Positions 26,903-36,491 of a DNA stretch of 60,192 nt are shown here, one piece after another; the stretch's first letter is position 1; each line of letters begins with the position of its first letter. The stretch covers positions 1 through 60,192 of the forward strand of contig WKFJ01000050.1 of the NCBI GenBank assembly GCA_014872785.1, written 5' to 3'. The translations under genes and the position numbers were made by a program. This DNA is from Alteromonadaceae bacterium (GTDB taxonomy: Bacteria; Pseudomonadota; Gammaproteobacteria; Enterobacterales; Alteromonadaceae). Below the pieces are notes generated by a model. That model made no database searches. It saw nothing but the letters and a program-made list of their open reading frames with translations, and was not told where the DNA came from.

Positions 26903-27292
26903 TTATTTAAGGTACGTGCTGTAGGCGTCTAAGAAACCTTCCACGTTGTCAAACAAAGTGTGGATCTCAATCAAAATACTGGACTCTTTCGATTGCGCAC
27001 TCAATGCGCCAAACGCAGTGTAGTAACTAACGCCATTTACATCAGAGAGTCCAACAGTGGTTAGAGGGAACATCATGTGAGTTTTCAGCACCATTTCATT
27101 TAATTGTGCGGTATCTTCAACTTCATCTACTGCGAACAGCAACGACTCAACTAGAATTTGTTCTCCGCTGATCGCAAGCCACGCATCTAATCCGTCGCCA
27201 TTGGCAATCATCAATACATCTGATTCGCGGGTAACAACGAAATCCTGTTCTTTGCTGATGAGTTGTTCCAACTGTTCCAAGTCCCAAGCCAT
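26903..27292 (-). CDS. yjfI: DUF2170 family protein (YjfI)
   Basis: This 129-residue cytoplasmic acidic protein contains WDLEQLEQLISKEQDFVV and LESLL-type segments, with LKTHMMFPLTTVGLSDVNG and YYTAFGALSAQSKES in the C-terminal half. It matches the DUF2170 family represented by E. coli YjfI, always found upstream of a PspA-like gene. The function is unknown; it is perhaps a partner of the PspA-like protein, by analogy with operon-encoded inhibitors. It is the first gene of the minus-strand operon and has GAGGAG as ribosome binding site. Confidence 0.87.
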   Translation of the reverse strand: MAWDLEQLEQLISKEQDFVVTRESDVLMIANGDGLDAWLAISGEQILVESLLFAVDEVEDTAQLNEMVLKTHMMFPLTTVGLSDVNGVSYYTAFGALSAQSKESSILIEIHTLFDNVEGFLDAYSTYLK

Positions 27293-27326
27293 GATTATCT
27301 CCTCAATTTTGATAATGATTGGAAAC

Positions 27327-27342
27327 GGCTATTAGATTAGCC
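27327..27342. promoter_or_regulatory. Inverted repeat overlapping the yjfI promoter -10 (candidate operator)
   Basis: GGCTA-N6-TAGCC lies over the minus-strand -10 element of the yjfI promoter, in the divergent intergenic region between yjfI and the small DUF6471 gene. The position fits a repressor site. The binding protein, possibly the DUF6471 protein, is inferred. Confidence 0.4.
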
Positions 27343-27363
27343 ATAAGGTTTCTCTAAAGTCAA
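27334..27363 (-). promoter_or_regulatory. Sigma-70 promoter for the yjfI operon
   Basis: On the minus strand TTGACT (complement of 27358-27363) is followed after 18 bases by TAATCT (complement of 27334-27339). No -24/-12 sigma-54 element of the TGGCAC-N5-TTGC type is seen here, unlike the classical psp operon. Confidence 0.55.
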
Positions 27364-27439
27364 TGATAAAATATTGCCATTTGAATAAAAAGATGTACCA
27401 TTGTGAACAATAATTTACGTATGTGAGGTTATTCTACAG

Positions 27440-27703
27440 ATGTCAAATACAGACTGGCGCAAAATAGTTCAACGTCTCATTAAAGCCGAAATGTCATTAA
27501 AAGGTGTTAAATATCAAGATCTTAGTGACAAGCTCTTGGCTATTGGAGTCAAACAAAGTGCTGACAACCTACGCAACAAAGTCAACAAAGGCATTTTAGG
27601 CGCTGACCTTTTGTTACAACTTGTGTATGTGCTTGACACCAAACGCTGCGACAAAACTTCAATCTCTGAGATACTGCAAAACATTGCTAATGAACAAGAG
27701 TAG
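27440..27703 (+). CDS. Small DUF6471 family protein
   Basis: This 87-residue protein carries a helix-turn-helix-like arrangement: WRKIVQRLIKAEMSLKG, VKYQDLSDKLLAIGVKQS, DNLRNKVNKGILGADLLLQL. It ends in a helical segment. I assign it to DUF6471 from memory; the family looks like a small DNA-binding Xre-type fold. It is divergent from yjfI with 147 bases between the start codons, and an inverted repeat overlaps the yjfI promoter. A role as operon regulator is plausible but unproven. Confidence 0.65.
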   Translation: MSNTDWRKIVQRLIKAEMSLKGVKYQDLSDKLLAIGVKQSADNLRNKVNKGILGADLLLQLVYVLDTKRCDKTSISEILQNIANEQE

Positions 27704-27900
27704 CCCAGTATTGCCTTATTGCTAGTGCTACAGCACTGAGCCTTTTGCTGTCTAGCCGCGACTTTTTATTCATTTATACCTTGCAAGTGGGGACGGCCGT
27801 GATTCAGTCAAGTACTAGCACTAAAAATAGTTGAAATTTTTCACCTGTAGCAACATGTGTGTTTGTGGAAATGCACTAAATTGGAGATTGAGCAGTATCA

Positions 27901-27928
27901 TTGTGTTTAGTCAAAACCAGTGTAAAAT
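27901..27928 (+). promoter_or_regulatory. Promoter of queA with extended -10
   Basis: TTGTGT (27901-27906) is followed after 16 bases by TAAAAT (27923-27928), preceded by TG, which strengthens the -10 element. A perfect palindrome starts inside the -10. Confidence 0.6.
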
Positions 27929-27940
27929 TCGCGCGAATTT
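27925..27940. repeat. Perfect 16-base palindrome at the queA transcription start
   Basis: AAATTCGC / GCGAATTT is a perfect 16-base palindrome with no spacer, overlapping the -10 element and start region of queA. It may be a repressor operator. Confidence 0.65.
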
Positions 27941-27956
27941 AGTTTAGGAAGTCCGT

Positions 27957-29000
27957 ATGAAGTTATCTGATTTTAATTTTGATTTGCCACCAGAGTTGAT
28001 TGCCAACTATCCCTGTGAGGAGAGAACGGGCAGTCGTCTTTTGTGTTTGGATGGAAATTCAGGTCAGATAAACCACAGACAATTTGCTGATTTTCTCGAT
28101 GTCGTCGAACCTGGCGATTTGATTGTATTTAACAATACCAAAGTTATTCCGGCTCGATTGCTAGGTCAAAAACAATCAGGCGGTAAAGTAGAGGTTTTGG
28201 TCGAACGTATCCTCGATGGCAACAGAGTGCTGGCGCATGTAAGAGCCAATAAGTCTCCCAAACCTGGGAATGTACTGATTCTTGAAGAAGCAATAGAAGC
28301 ACAGATGATTGAACGTCAGGACGATCTCTTTGTGTTAGCGTTTAAGGGCGAATTAAGCGTGCTTGATGCACTCGAGGCTCATGGCCATATGCCGTTACCA
28401 CCATACATTGAGCGCGATGATGAACAGGAAGACAAAGAGCGCTACCAGACTGTTTATGGCAAGGTGCCAGGTGCAGTGGCTGCGCCTACCGCAGGATTGC
28501 ATTTTGACGATGCCATGCTTAACGCACTTGAAGAGAAAGGCGTACAAATAGCCTATGTGACCTTACATGTTGGGGCTGGTACGTTTCAGTCAGTACGAGT
28601 CGATGATATTAAAGAGCACAAAATGCACTCCGAGTGCGCTGAGGTGTCTCAGGAGGTTGTCGATAAAATTCTACAAACTAAGCAAAGTGGAAAACGCGTG
28701 ATTGCGGTTGGAACCACTTCAGTGCGCTCGCTTGAATCGGCCGCTGGCGCCGCCGAAGGTGCTGTTATTGCCCCATTCGCATCCGATACCTCCATATTTA
28801 TTTACCCCGGTTATGAGTTTCAGGTGGTTGATGCCATGGTCACTAATTTTCATTTACCTGAATCTACCTTGATTATGCTGGTGAGTGCTTTTTCGGGTAA
28901 AAAACAGATTTTATATGCATATGAGCAAGCAATTGAACAAAAGTATCGTTTTTTCAGTTATGGCGACGCGATGTTTTTGCAAAGGCAAGACAAGGAATAG
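27957..29000 (+). CDS. queA: S-adenosylmethionine:tRNA ribosyltransferase-isomerase
   Basis: This 347-residue enzyme transfers the ribose of AdoMet to 7-aminomethyl-7-deazaguanine in tRNA, giving epoxyqueuosine. The start [16 protein letters not shown] and internal segments [29 protein letters not shown] and [12 protein letters not shown] are diagnostic, as is [19 protein letters not shown] near the C terminus. The length is normal. It is followed by tgt, yajC, secD and secF, as in E. coli. Confidence 0.96.
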   Translation: MKLSDFNFDLPPELIANYPCEERTGSRLLCLDGNSGQINHRQFADFLDVVEPGDLIVFNNTKVIPARLLGQKQSGGKVEVLVERILDGNRVLAHVRANKSPKPGNVLILEEAIEAQMIERQDDLFVLAFKGELSVLDALEAHGHMPLPPYIERDDEQEDKERYQTVYGKVPGAVAAPTAGLHFDDAMLNALEEKGVQIAYVTLHVGAGTFQSVRVDDIKEHKMHSECAEVSQEVVDKILQTKQSGKRVIAVGTTSVRSLESAAGAAEGAVIAPFASDTSIFIYPGYEFQVVDAMVTNFHLPESTLIMLVSAFSGKKQILYAYEQAIEQKYRFFSYGDAMFLQRQDKE

Positions 29001-29057
29001 GATATCCCTTATAAACTCCCATTTATGTTTACCAACTGAGCGTTAATTCGTTTATAA

Positions 29058-30245
<1,188 letters not shown>

Positions 30246-30267
30246 AAAATATAGTTAAGGGGAACCA

Positions 30268-30606
30268 ATGAGCCTATTTATTTCAAATGCCTATGCGCAA
30301 AGTGCAGCTGGTGGACAACAAGACGGTGGTCTTAGCATGTTAATCATGTTGGGTATTTTCGGTTTGATTTTTTATTTTATGCTTTACCGCCCGCAAGCTA
30401 AACGCGTGAAAGAGCATAAAAGCTTGGTTGAATCATTGAGTAAAGGCGACGAAGTACTTACGCAAGGTGGCATGGTTGGTAAGATCAACAAGGTCACTGC
30501 AGAGAAAGATTTCATCGAAGTCTCATTGAATGACAATACCAATATCGTTGTTCAAAAATCAGCAGTTTCAGCGGTATTGCCAAAAGGCACCATGAAAAAC
30601 ATTTAA
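30268..30606 (+). CDS. yajC: Sec translocon accessory protein YajC
   Basis: This 112-residue single-pass inner-membrane protein has an N-terminal hydrophobic segment LIMLGIFGLIFYFMLYRPQ followed by the conserved RPQAKRVKEHKSLV. The C-terminal domain contains GDEVLTQGGMVGKI. It associates with SecDF and SecYEG. It is 22 bases after tgt and 49 before secD. Confidence 0.95.
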   Translation: MSLFISNAYAQSAAGGQQDGGLSMLIMLGIFGLIFYFMLYRPQAKRVKEHKSLVESLSKGDEVLTQGGMVGKINKVTAEKDFIEVSLNDNTNIVVQKSAVSAVLPKGTMKNI

Positions 30607-30655
30607 TTGCGATTAACGCAACTAAAAGGATAGGGCTATTTAGCCCTAATTTTAT

Positions 30656-32518
30656 ATGAATAATCGAGCTAACATTTTAAATAATACACCATTGTGGAAA
30701 TCGTTAATGATTGCAATGGTGATAGCCGTATTTGCACTTTATGCTGTGCCCAACCTCTATGGTGAAGACCCGGCGGTTCAAATTTCGGCGAAACGAGATG
30801 CAGTAGTAGATACTGCATTACTAGACCGCGTTAATTCAGTGCTAACTGATGCGCAAGTAACAGCAAAAAGCGTTGTCTTGGAAGATAACCGGATTCTTGT
30901 TCGTTTGAGTGACAACGATACACAGCTCAAAGCCCGTGAAGCTATTGCGATCGCCCTTGGTAAAAACTACGTCACGGCAATTAACCTGGCTGCAGCGACA
31001 CCAGATTGGCTGAAAGGCTTAGGCGGAACACCAATGAAACTGGGTCTTGACCTTCGCGGTGGTGTGCACTTTCTGATGGAAGTGGATATGGCTTCTGCAA
31101 TAGCCGCGCGTCTAGAAGAGTTCGACAGTACTTTTAAGACTAGCTTGCGCGAAGAAGGTATTCGCTATCGCCGAGTAGTACAAAATAGCGACTCGCTAAG
31201 CATTCAATTCAGAGAGCAAGAAGTGCTGGACAGTGCGCAATTCTATTTGCGTAACAATTATCCAGATTGGACATTTGAAGACACTGGCTCGTTAACTATT
31301 CGGGCGCGAATGACTGAACAAAAGTTGGCTGAAACTCGTCAATACGCGATTAATCAAAACATTACTATCATGAGAAATCGTGTGAATCAGCTAGGTGTAG
31401 CAGAGCCTGTTATCCAGAGACAAGGTCAGGATAGAATCGTTGTCCAATTACCTGGTATTCAGGATACGGCGCGTGCAAAAGAGATCTTGAACGCAACCGC
31501 GACGATTCAACTGCACATGGTTGATCAGGAAAACGATCCAATTACAGCAGCTAATGGCCGTGTACCGGCAGGTTCTGTGTTAATTCCGGACGATAATGGC
31601 GTACCTACACTGCTTAAAAAACGCGTGATGCTCAAAGGTAACCACATTGTTGACGCCAATGCTGGCGTTGATGAATATGGTCGTCCTCAGGTAAGTATTG
31701 TGTTGGACTCTGAAGGCGGTAGCAAGATGTCCAAAGGCACCAAGAAAAATGTTGGTAAGCCAATGGCAACCGTATTTATCGAGTACGAAGCGCTGGAAGA
31801 AAAGACACCCGATGGCAAAGTTAAGTTTGAAGAAATCAAACGCGTCATCAGTGTCGCAACCATCCAAACACAATTGGGTAGCCGATTCAGAATTACCGGT
31901 CTAGATACACCAGCAGAGGCAAGAAACCTAGCGCTACTACTCCGAGCTGGTGCGCTAATTGCGCCTATACAAATTGTTGAAGAACGCACCGTTGGTCCAA
32001 GCCTTGGACAGCAGAACATTGACCAAGGTATGAACGCCATCCTTCTTGGTTTTGCACTTGTGCTTTTCTTTATGTTGGTTTACTACCGTGGTTTCGGCTT
32101 AGTTGCCAATGTTGCACTGACTGCAAACCTTATCCTTATCGTCGGTATAATGTCGCTTATTCCAGGTGCCACGCTAACTTTACCTGGAATGGCTGGTATC
32201 GTATTGACAGTCGGTATGGCGGTTGATGCCAATGTATTGATATTCGAAAGAATACGAGAGGAACTCAAAGAGGGACGCAGTCCACAACAGGCAATTCACT
32301 ATGGCTACGACAGCGCGTTCTCCACTATTTTGGATGCAAACATCACGACTTTAATTGCTGCATTGATTTTGTTTGCCGTCGGTACAGGCCCTATTAAAGG
32401 CTTTGCTATTACATTAATGATCGGGATTATTACCTCGATGTTTACGGCGATTATTGTTACCAGAGCGATAGTTAATTCGGTTTGGGGCGGTAAGCGCATC
32501 AGCAAACTTCCAATATAA
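30656..32518 (+). CDS. secD: Protein translocase subunit SecD
   Basis: This 620-residue membrane protein uses the proton gradient with SecF to drive late protein translocation. An N-terminal transmembrane segment ([20 protein letters not shown]) is followed by a large periplasmic P1 head. The start of P1 contains [17 protein letters not shown], and the conserved motif [20 protein letters not shown] follows. Five more helices lie in the C terminus, with [20 protein letters not shown] carrying the conserved Asp. The length is as in other gammaproteobacteria. It precedes secF by 12 bases. Confidence 0.96.
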   Translation: MNNRANILNNTPLWKSLMIAMVIAVFALYAVPNLYGEDPAVQISAKRDAVVDTALLDRVNSVLTDAQVTAKSVVLEDNRILVRLSDNDTQLKAREAIAIALGKNYVTAINLAAATPDWLKGLGGTPMKLGLDLRGGVHFLMEVDMASAIAARLEEFDSTFKTSLREEGIRYRRVVQNSDSLSIQFREQEVLDSAQFYLRNNYPDWTFEDTGSLTIRARMTEQKLAETRQYAINQNITIMRNRVNQLGVAEPVIQRQGQDRIVVQLPGIQDTARAKEILNATATIQLHMVDQENDPITAANGRVPAGSVLIPDDNGVPTLLKKRVMLKGNHIVDANAGVDEYGRPQVSIVLDSEGGSKMSKGTKKNVGKPMATVFIEYEALEEKTPDGKVKFEEIKRVISVATIQTQLGSRFRITGLDTPAEARNLALLLRAGALIAPIQIVEERTVGPSLGQQNIDQGMNAILLGFALVLFFMLVYYRGFGLVANVALTANLILIVGIMSLIPGATLTLPGMAGIVLTVGMAVDANVLIFERIREELKEGRSPQQAIHYGYDSAFSTILDANITTLIAALILFAVGTGPIKGFAITLMIGIITSMFTAIIVTRAIVNSVWGGKRISKLPI

Positions 32519-32530
32519 GGTAACTAATCA

Positions 32531-33475
32531 ATGCAATTATTAAATTTGACTAATACCGTTGCCTTTATGAAGTTGCGGGTGCCCGCAATGATATTTTCGG
32601 CAATCCTGGTGCTGGGTTCGCTTTTTATCATTTCGACCAAGTCACTTAATTGGGGACTCGACTTTACTGGCGGTACTTTAATTGAGGTGGGTTATGAGCA
32701 GGATGCTAATTTAGACAGCATTCGTACTCTGCTACAAAACGCTGATTTTCCTGATGCAGTGGTACAGAATTTTGGCTCAAGCAAAGAAGTGTTAATCAGA
32801 CTTGCGCCACGCGAAGGCGTAAAAGCGTCTGAATTAAGTAACAACGTAATGGATGCGCTGCGCACGGCTGGTGATAACCCTGAAATGCGCCGCATTGAAT
32901 TTGTCGGTCCAAGTGTTGGTGATGAGCTAACAGAACAAGGCGGTCTGGCCATGTTAGTGGCGTTACTCTGTATCCTGGTTTATGTTGCAATGCGATTCGA
33001 ATGGCGTTTTGCTTTGGGCTCTGTTATCGCCCTTGCGCATGATGTCATTATCACGGTTGGGCTGTTTTCAATTCTTCAAATTGAATTCGACTTAACCGTA
33101 TTGGCGGCAGTGTTGGCAGTAATAGGTTATTCACTGAACGATACCATTGTTGTATCAGACCGTATTCGCGAAAACTTCCGTAAAGTGCGTAAAGGTGAGC
33201 CTGAAGAAATAATTAATATTTCGCTTACCCAGACATTGAACCGCACCATCATTACCTCATTGACCACTATCTTCGTATTGTTGGCGCTGTATTATGTTGG
33301 CGGTGCACTAATTCACGGTTTTGCAACCGCATTGTTGTTTGGTGTTGTTATTGGTACTTACTCTTCAATTTATGTAGCTAGCTTGGTTGCATTGCTACTT
33401 GGTATCAGCAAAGAAGACTTGATGCCGACCGAAGTTGAAAAAGAAGGTGCGGATTTAGACCCATCAGGTTTGTAA
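32531..33475 (+). CDS. secF: Protein translocase subunit SecF
   Basis: This 314-residue partner of SecD has six predicted helices. It contains the N-terminal periplasmic loop motif LNWGLDFTGGTLIEVGYEQ and EFVGPSVGDELTEQGGLAML. The conserved VIGYSLNDTIVVSDRIREN carries the Asp of the proton pathway. A strong terminator follows 27 bases after its stop codon, ending the queA-secF operon. Confidence 0.96.
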   Translation: MQLLNLTNTVAFMKLRVPAMIFSAILVLGSLFIISTKSLNWGLDFTGGTLIEVGYEQDANLDSIRTLLQNADFPDAVVQNFGSSKEVLIRLAPREGVKASELSNNVMDALRTAGDNPEMRRIEFVGPSVGDELTEQGGLAMLVALLCILVYVAMRFEWRFALGSVIALAHDVIITVGLFSILQIEFDLTVLAAVLAVIGYSLNDTIVVSDRIRENFRKVRKGEPEEIINISLTQTLNRTIITSLTTIFVLLALYYVGGALIHGFATALLFGVVIGTYSSIYVASLVALLLGISKEDLMPTEVEKEGADLDPSGL

Positions 33476-33501
33476 GATAAGCAACGACAATAAATGATTT
33501 T

Positions 33502-33534
33502 AAAAAGCCGAAGCATTACACTTTGGCTTTTTTT
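33502..33534 (+). terminator. Terminator after secF
   Basis: A 12-base stem (one G-T pair) with a 7-base loop CATTACA is followed by T run. It ends the queA-tgt-yajC-secD-secF unit. Confidence 0.85.
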
Positions 33535-33635
33535 GTTTGCAAATACTTACAACATTGAAAAACAGTGTCGTGTGCTTCGCTTGCATACAGAGAAAGCGTT
33601 CGCTAGTCTCAAGAAAAAGCCATGAGAAAACGCCA

Positions 33636-34589
33636 ATGAGATTTTGGTACTTATTGTGTTTCACCCCGATGTTAGGCTTTGCCAATACGTCTCTTACTGA
33701 AGAGCAGTATACAAACCTATTGCAGCAGTTACAGCGCTACCCAATAGACACTGAAAAGCTTCTCGAAAGTGCTTCTCAATCGAGTGCTGATGAACCGCTT
33801 TCTATACTGCGCAATGCACAACTGATTAAGTTTTTGCGCTCCAAAGAGCAGTTAACCGCCCAGGAACAGAATTGGTTAAAACTGCGTGCTTCTGATACCC
33901 ATCAATTGTTTTTACGCGATAGTGACCACCCTGAAAAAGACATTACACTCTATGACATCGCGAATCTTGCTTCTTCAACATTGCAGTTTTTTGAGGACAA
34001 AATTGGGGCGTCTGAACTTCTAAGTAAATGGCGTAAGCAAGGCTTTGAAACCTCTGATTTTGAGTCATTGGCAAATGAGGAAAAGCAACAAACGTTTAGC
34101 ATGTTATTGGAGGAGATGGCGCCTGTTGAAGCCATGGGAATGGTAGATCAACTCCTAGAGCTTTGGCGTGCACAAGCCGATGATTTGAGGTTTGCGGCTT
34201 TGGCGCAAAAGCTTAGCGTAAAAACAGGAAATATCGAGTTATCTGAATTTCTAGTTTCCCGTCCAGTTAATCAATACAGCACCGCGTTTATTCAGCAAAT
34301 CCCCGAGTTATTCGCTGAGGAACAGGCATTGAGCCTGTTGCAGCGAGCGAGTGAGGTAAAAGAGCAAGCTTCACAAAGCATATTTGTTATCGTAAAGCGT
34401 TATCCCGACAGCCCTGATGCGGCAAATTTTGTTGCGCAGCAATTAGTCAGTAGTGAGAATTATTGGCATGCATTAATGGTCTTGCCTGCATTTGTAAAAG
34501 TGGGAAATGTTGACGCATTCCACCGTGTTTTACCTCAGTTGCCCCAAGCCTACCAACAGCAAGTACTGACGCGACTGGAGGCGAATTAA
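33636..34589 (+). CDS. Secreted alpha-helical protein of unknown function
   Basis: The start was set at ATG 33636, where a signal peptide begins (MRFWYLLCFTPMLGFANTS); the open frame starts earlier at 33537. The 317-residue product is rich in Leu, Gln and Glu and looks alpha-helical, possibly a helical repeat fold. I do not recognise the family. Its stop overlaps the start of the M14 carboxypeptidase gene (TAATG), so the two are translationally coupled. It could be a chaperone, inhibitor or adaptor for the peptidase, but this is inference. Confidence 0.65.
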   Translation: MRFWYLLCFTPMLGFANTSLTEEQYTNLLQQLQRYPIDTEKLLESASQSSADEPLSILRNAQLIKFLRSKEQLTAQEQNWLKLRASDTHQLFLRDSDHPEKDITLYDIANLASSTLQFFEDKIGASELLSKWRKQGFETSDFESLANEEKQQTFSMLLEEMAPVEAMGMVDQLLELWRAQADDLRFAALAQKLSVKTGNIELSEFLVSRPVNQYSTAFIQQIPELFAEEQALSLLQRASEVKEQASQSIFVIVKRYPDSPDAANFVAQQLVSSENYWHALMVLPAFVKVGNVDAFHRVLPQLPQAYQQQVLTRLEAN

Positions 34590-36460
34590 TGCCATCGACA
34601 ACCTACCTCAAAAGTGCGATTGCGCTATCTGTATCGTTGGCGCTTGCACAAGGACAAGCCCAAACATTCGAATATACACAGAGTGAAAATTCCCAGAATA
34701 AAATAGCGTTGGGTTATCCCGTTCCCATGCCCATTGATTCTCTTACACCTGTGGACGGATTTAGAAGCTATGACGCGTTAATGTTGCGATTACAACAACT
34801 GGACGAGCAAAGCGATGCTCTCACTCGAGTGCAAGTAGGTCTTACAACGGAAATGCGAGAAATTTGGGCCTTTCAGATGTCAGACGCAGACGATGTTCGT
34901 CGCACTGGAGGCACTGAACACAGTGCCTTAATCAATGGTGGTATTCATGCGCGCGAATGGCAATCGCCTGAGGCGACAGCCTATACCATTGAAAAACTGA
35001 CTGCTTCTCAAGAAGACCAACATCTACATCAATATTTAATTGAAAACCTCAATTTTGTGGTGATTCCGGTGTTAAATGTCGATGGCTTTTTACAAACGCA
35101 ACGTTATCCCAATATGGTCACGGATAGTCAGACAATACCCAGAGATGGGCGTATGCGTCGAAAGAATATGAACGGTGTTGATAGTGATTTAAGTACAGCC
35201 AACGACAATTTATTGGGTGTTGATTTGAATAGAAACAACAACCCGTTCTGGGCAACCAGTAGTTCTAGTTCAGACGATGGAACAGAGTTAATTTATCACG
35301 GTGTTGGTCCAGCCTCCGAACCTGAAATTCAAGCACTGCAAAATGCAGCCGTGTTAGCGGGTGAAGAAAACTTAGCCTTTTATATCGATACCCACTCTTT
35401 CACCCAACTTTATTTTTTGCATAACATTGGTGTGACGTCAACTGACAATGAAACCGCAAGGTTGTCGACTGCCATGCGGGCAGCCAATAATTTTCGTTAC
35501 GCAGCTTCGCCGGAAACTGCCGGGGTGGGCATTGGAACTACGGGTGAGTATTTTGCAGAAACTTATCAGATCCCCTCTTTTACTTTGGAAATAGAACCCA
35601 CTCGTAATGGTGGGTTGCAATACGGGGGAAATGGCGTCAGCCATGACGGGTTTATTCTACCTGCATCAGCAGTTGCTAGAATGCGAAATGAGGTAAGTAG
35701 TGCCAACTATAGTGGATTGTATAGCATCGCAGATACACCATTTTTGCAGTCGGTAACCATTGCATCAATCGATGGAGAAATCGCATACCAATCGGCGTGG
35801 GCGGTTACTGACACTGGTAGAGAGCTGCAAGTCGCCGCAAATAATGATTTGCAGTCGGGACAAACCTATGAAATCACACTAGTGTTTAATAAGCCCATGC
35901 GAGCGCTAGATGACGACGGAAACGTGGTCAACTTCGCCAATCTATCTTCTGAAAATGGTGTTAATTTACAATGGCAGGTCGTGGACAATGGCACAGTCAG
36001 TGAGGTTCACTTAGACACCTCAACAGGAGAGTGGCAAGTCGAGCAAGGTAGTTTTAGCCATTATAAAACGGATACTTACCGGGTACAGGTGACGTTAGAT
36101 GCAGACACCCAATGGAGCTATTTATCAGGGTTAACACTTGTGGTAAATGTAACCGACATGACTGGGACGCGTTTAGATATCGACCCCAGTACCATTACCC
36201 AGTGGCGAAATGGTGGCTATCAGGGCTATGAGGGAGATAGTAGTCTCGACGGAAGCGTTGATAATAATACCGTGTTAATTGAACCCCCAGAGGATACAAG
36301 TCCAACGGCCCCGACAACGCCAACGACACCCACCACACCTACAACGCCAACTACGCCTACAACTCCCGATAGTGGAGGCTCCGGTGGCGGTAGCCTTGGT
36401 GGATTATTGCTTTTGGGTTTAGGTTTGGCCTCCAGGCGAACAACAAAAAAGGGAACCTAG
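34589..36460 (+). CDS. M14-family zinc carboxypeptidase with GlyGly-CTERM-like tail
   Basis: This 623-residue secreted protein has a signal peptide (SAIALSVSLALAQGQAQ). The catalytic domain (about 50-390) contains INGGIHAREWQSPEAT with the HxxE zinc site, GVDLNRNNNPFW, DTHSFTQLYF (third zinc ligand) and FTLEIEPT with the catalytic Glu. These indicate an active metallocarboxypeptidase. A second beta-rich domain of about 180 residues follows. A threonine-proline repeat linker leads to a Gly-rich segment and hydrophobic stretch (GGSGGGSLGGLLLLGLGLAS) ending RRTTKKGT. This is the pattern of GlyGly-CTERM sorting signals cleaved by rhombosortase. It is coupled to the upstream helical protein by an overlapping start. 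Confidence 0.88.
   Translation: MPSTTYLKSAIALSVSLALAQGQAQTFEYTQSENSQNKIALGYPVPMPIDSLTPVDGFRSYDALMLRLQQLDEQSDALTRVQVGLTTEMREIWAFQMSDADDVRRTGGTEHSALINGGIHAREWQSPEATAYTIEKLTASQEDQHLHQYLIENLNFVVIPVLNVDGFLQTQRYPNMVTDSQTIPRDGRMRRKNMNGVDSDLSTANDNLLGVDLNRNNNPFWATSSSSSDDGTELIYHGVGPASEPEIQALQNAAVLAGEENLAFYIDTHSFTQLYFLHNIGVTSTDNETARLSTAMRAANNFRYAASPETAGVGIGTTGEYFAETYQIPSFTLEIEPTRNGGLQYGGNGVSHDGFILPASAVARMRNEVSSANYSGLYSIADTPFLQSVTIASIDGEIAYQSAWAVTDTGRELQVAANNDLQSGQTYEITLVFNKPMRALDDDGNVVNFANLSSENGVNLQWQVVDNGTVSEVHLDTSTGEWQVEQGSFSHYKTDTYRVQVTLDADTQWSYLSGLTLVVNVTDMTGTRLDIDPSTITQWRNGGYQGYEGDSSLDGSVDNNTVLIEPPEDTSPTAPTTPTTPTTPTTPTTPTTPDSGGSGGGSLGGLLLLGLGLASRRTTKKGT
36300..36368 (+). repeat. Threonine-proline tandem repeat within the M14 peptidase gene
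   Basis: A 9-base unit of the type ACN-ACN-CCN is repeated about six times with third-base variation and encodes TTP repeats. It forms a flexible secreted linker before the sorting tail. Such repeats can expand or contract by slippage. Confidence 0.75.
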
Positions 36461-36471
36461 GTTCCCTTTTT
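36446..36471. terminator. Bidirectional palindromic terminator between the M14 peptidase and suhB
   Basis: A perfect 26-base palindrome built from A-run + GGGAACCT and its complement contains the TAG stop codon (36458-36460) of the peptidase gene. It has T runs on both strands, so it can terminate transcription from both sides. The convergent suhB gene ends about 20 bases beyond it. Confidence 0.85.
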
Positions 36472-36491
36472 AAAATTCATGCAACCTTCGG

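Noticed and set aside
27293..27439. Sigma-54 promoter for the PspA operon
   Set aside because: No TGGCAC-N5-TTGC element was found on the minus strand; a sigma-70-like promoter fits better.
36300..36368. Short tandem repeat that resembles a CRISPR-like or satellite array
   Set aside because: It is in frame inside the M14 peptidase gene and encodes TTP; there are no unique spacers of constant length.
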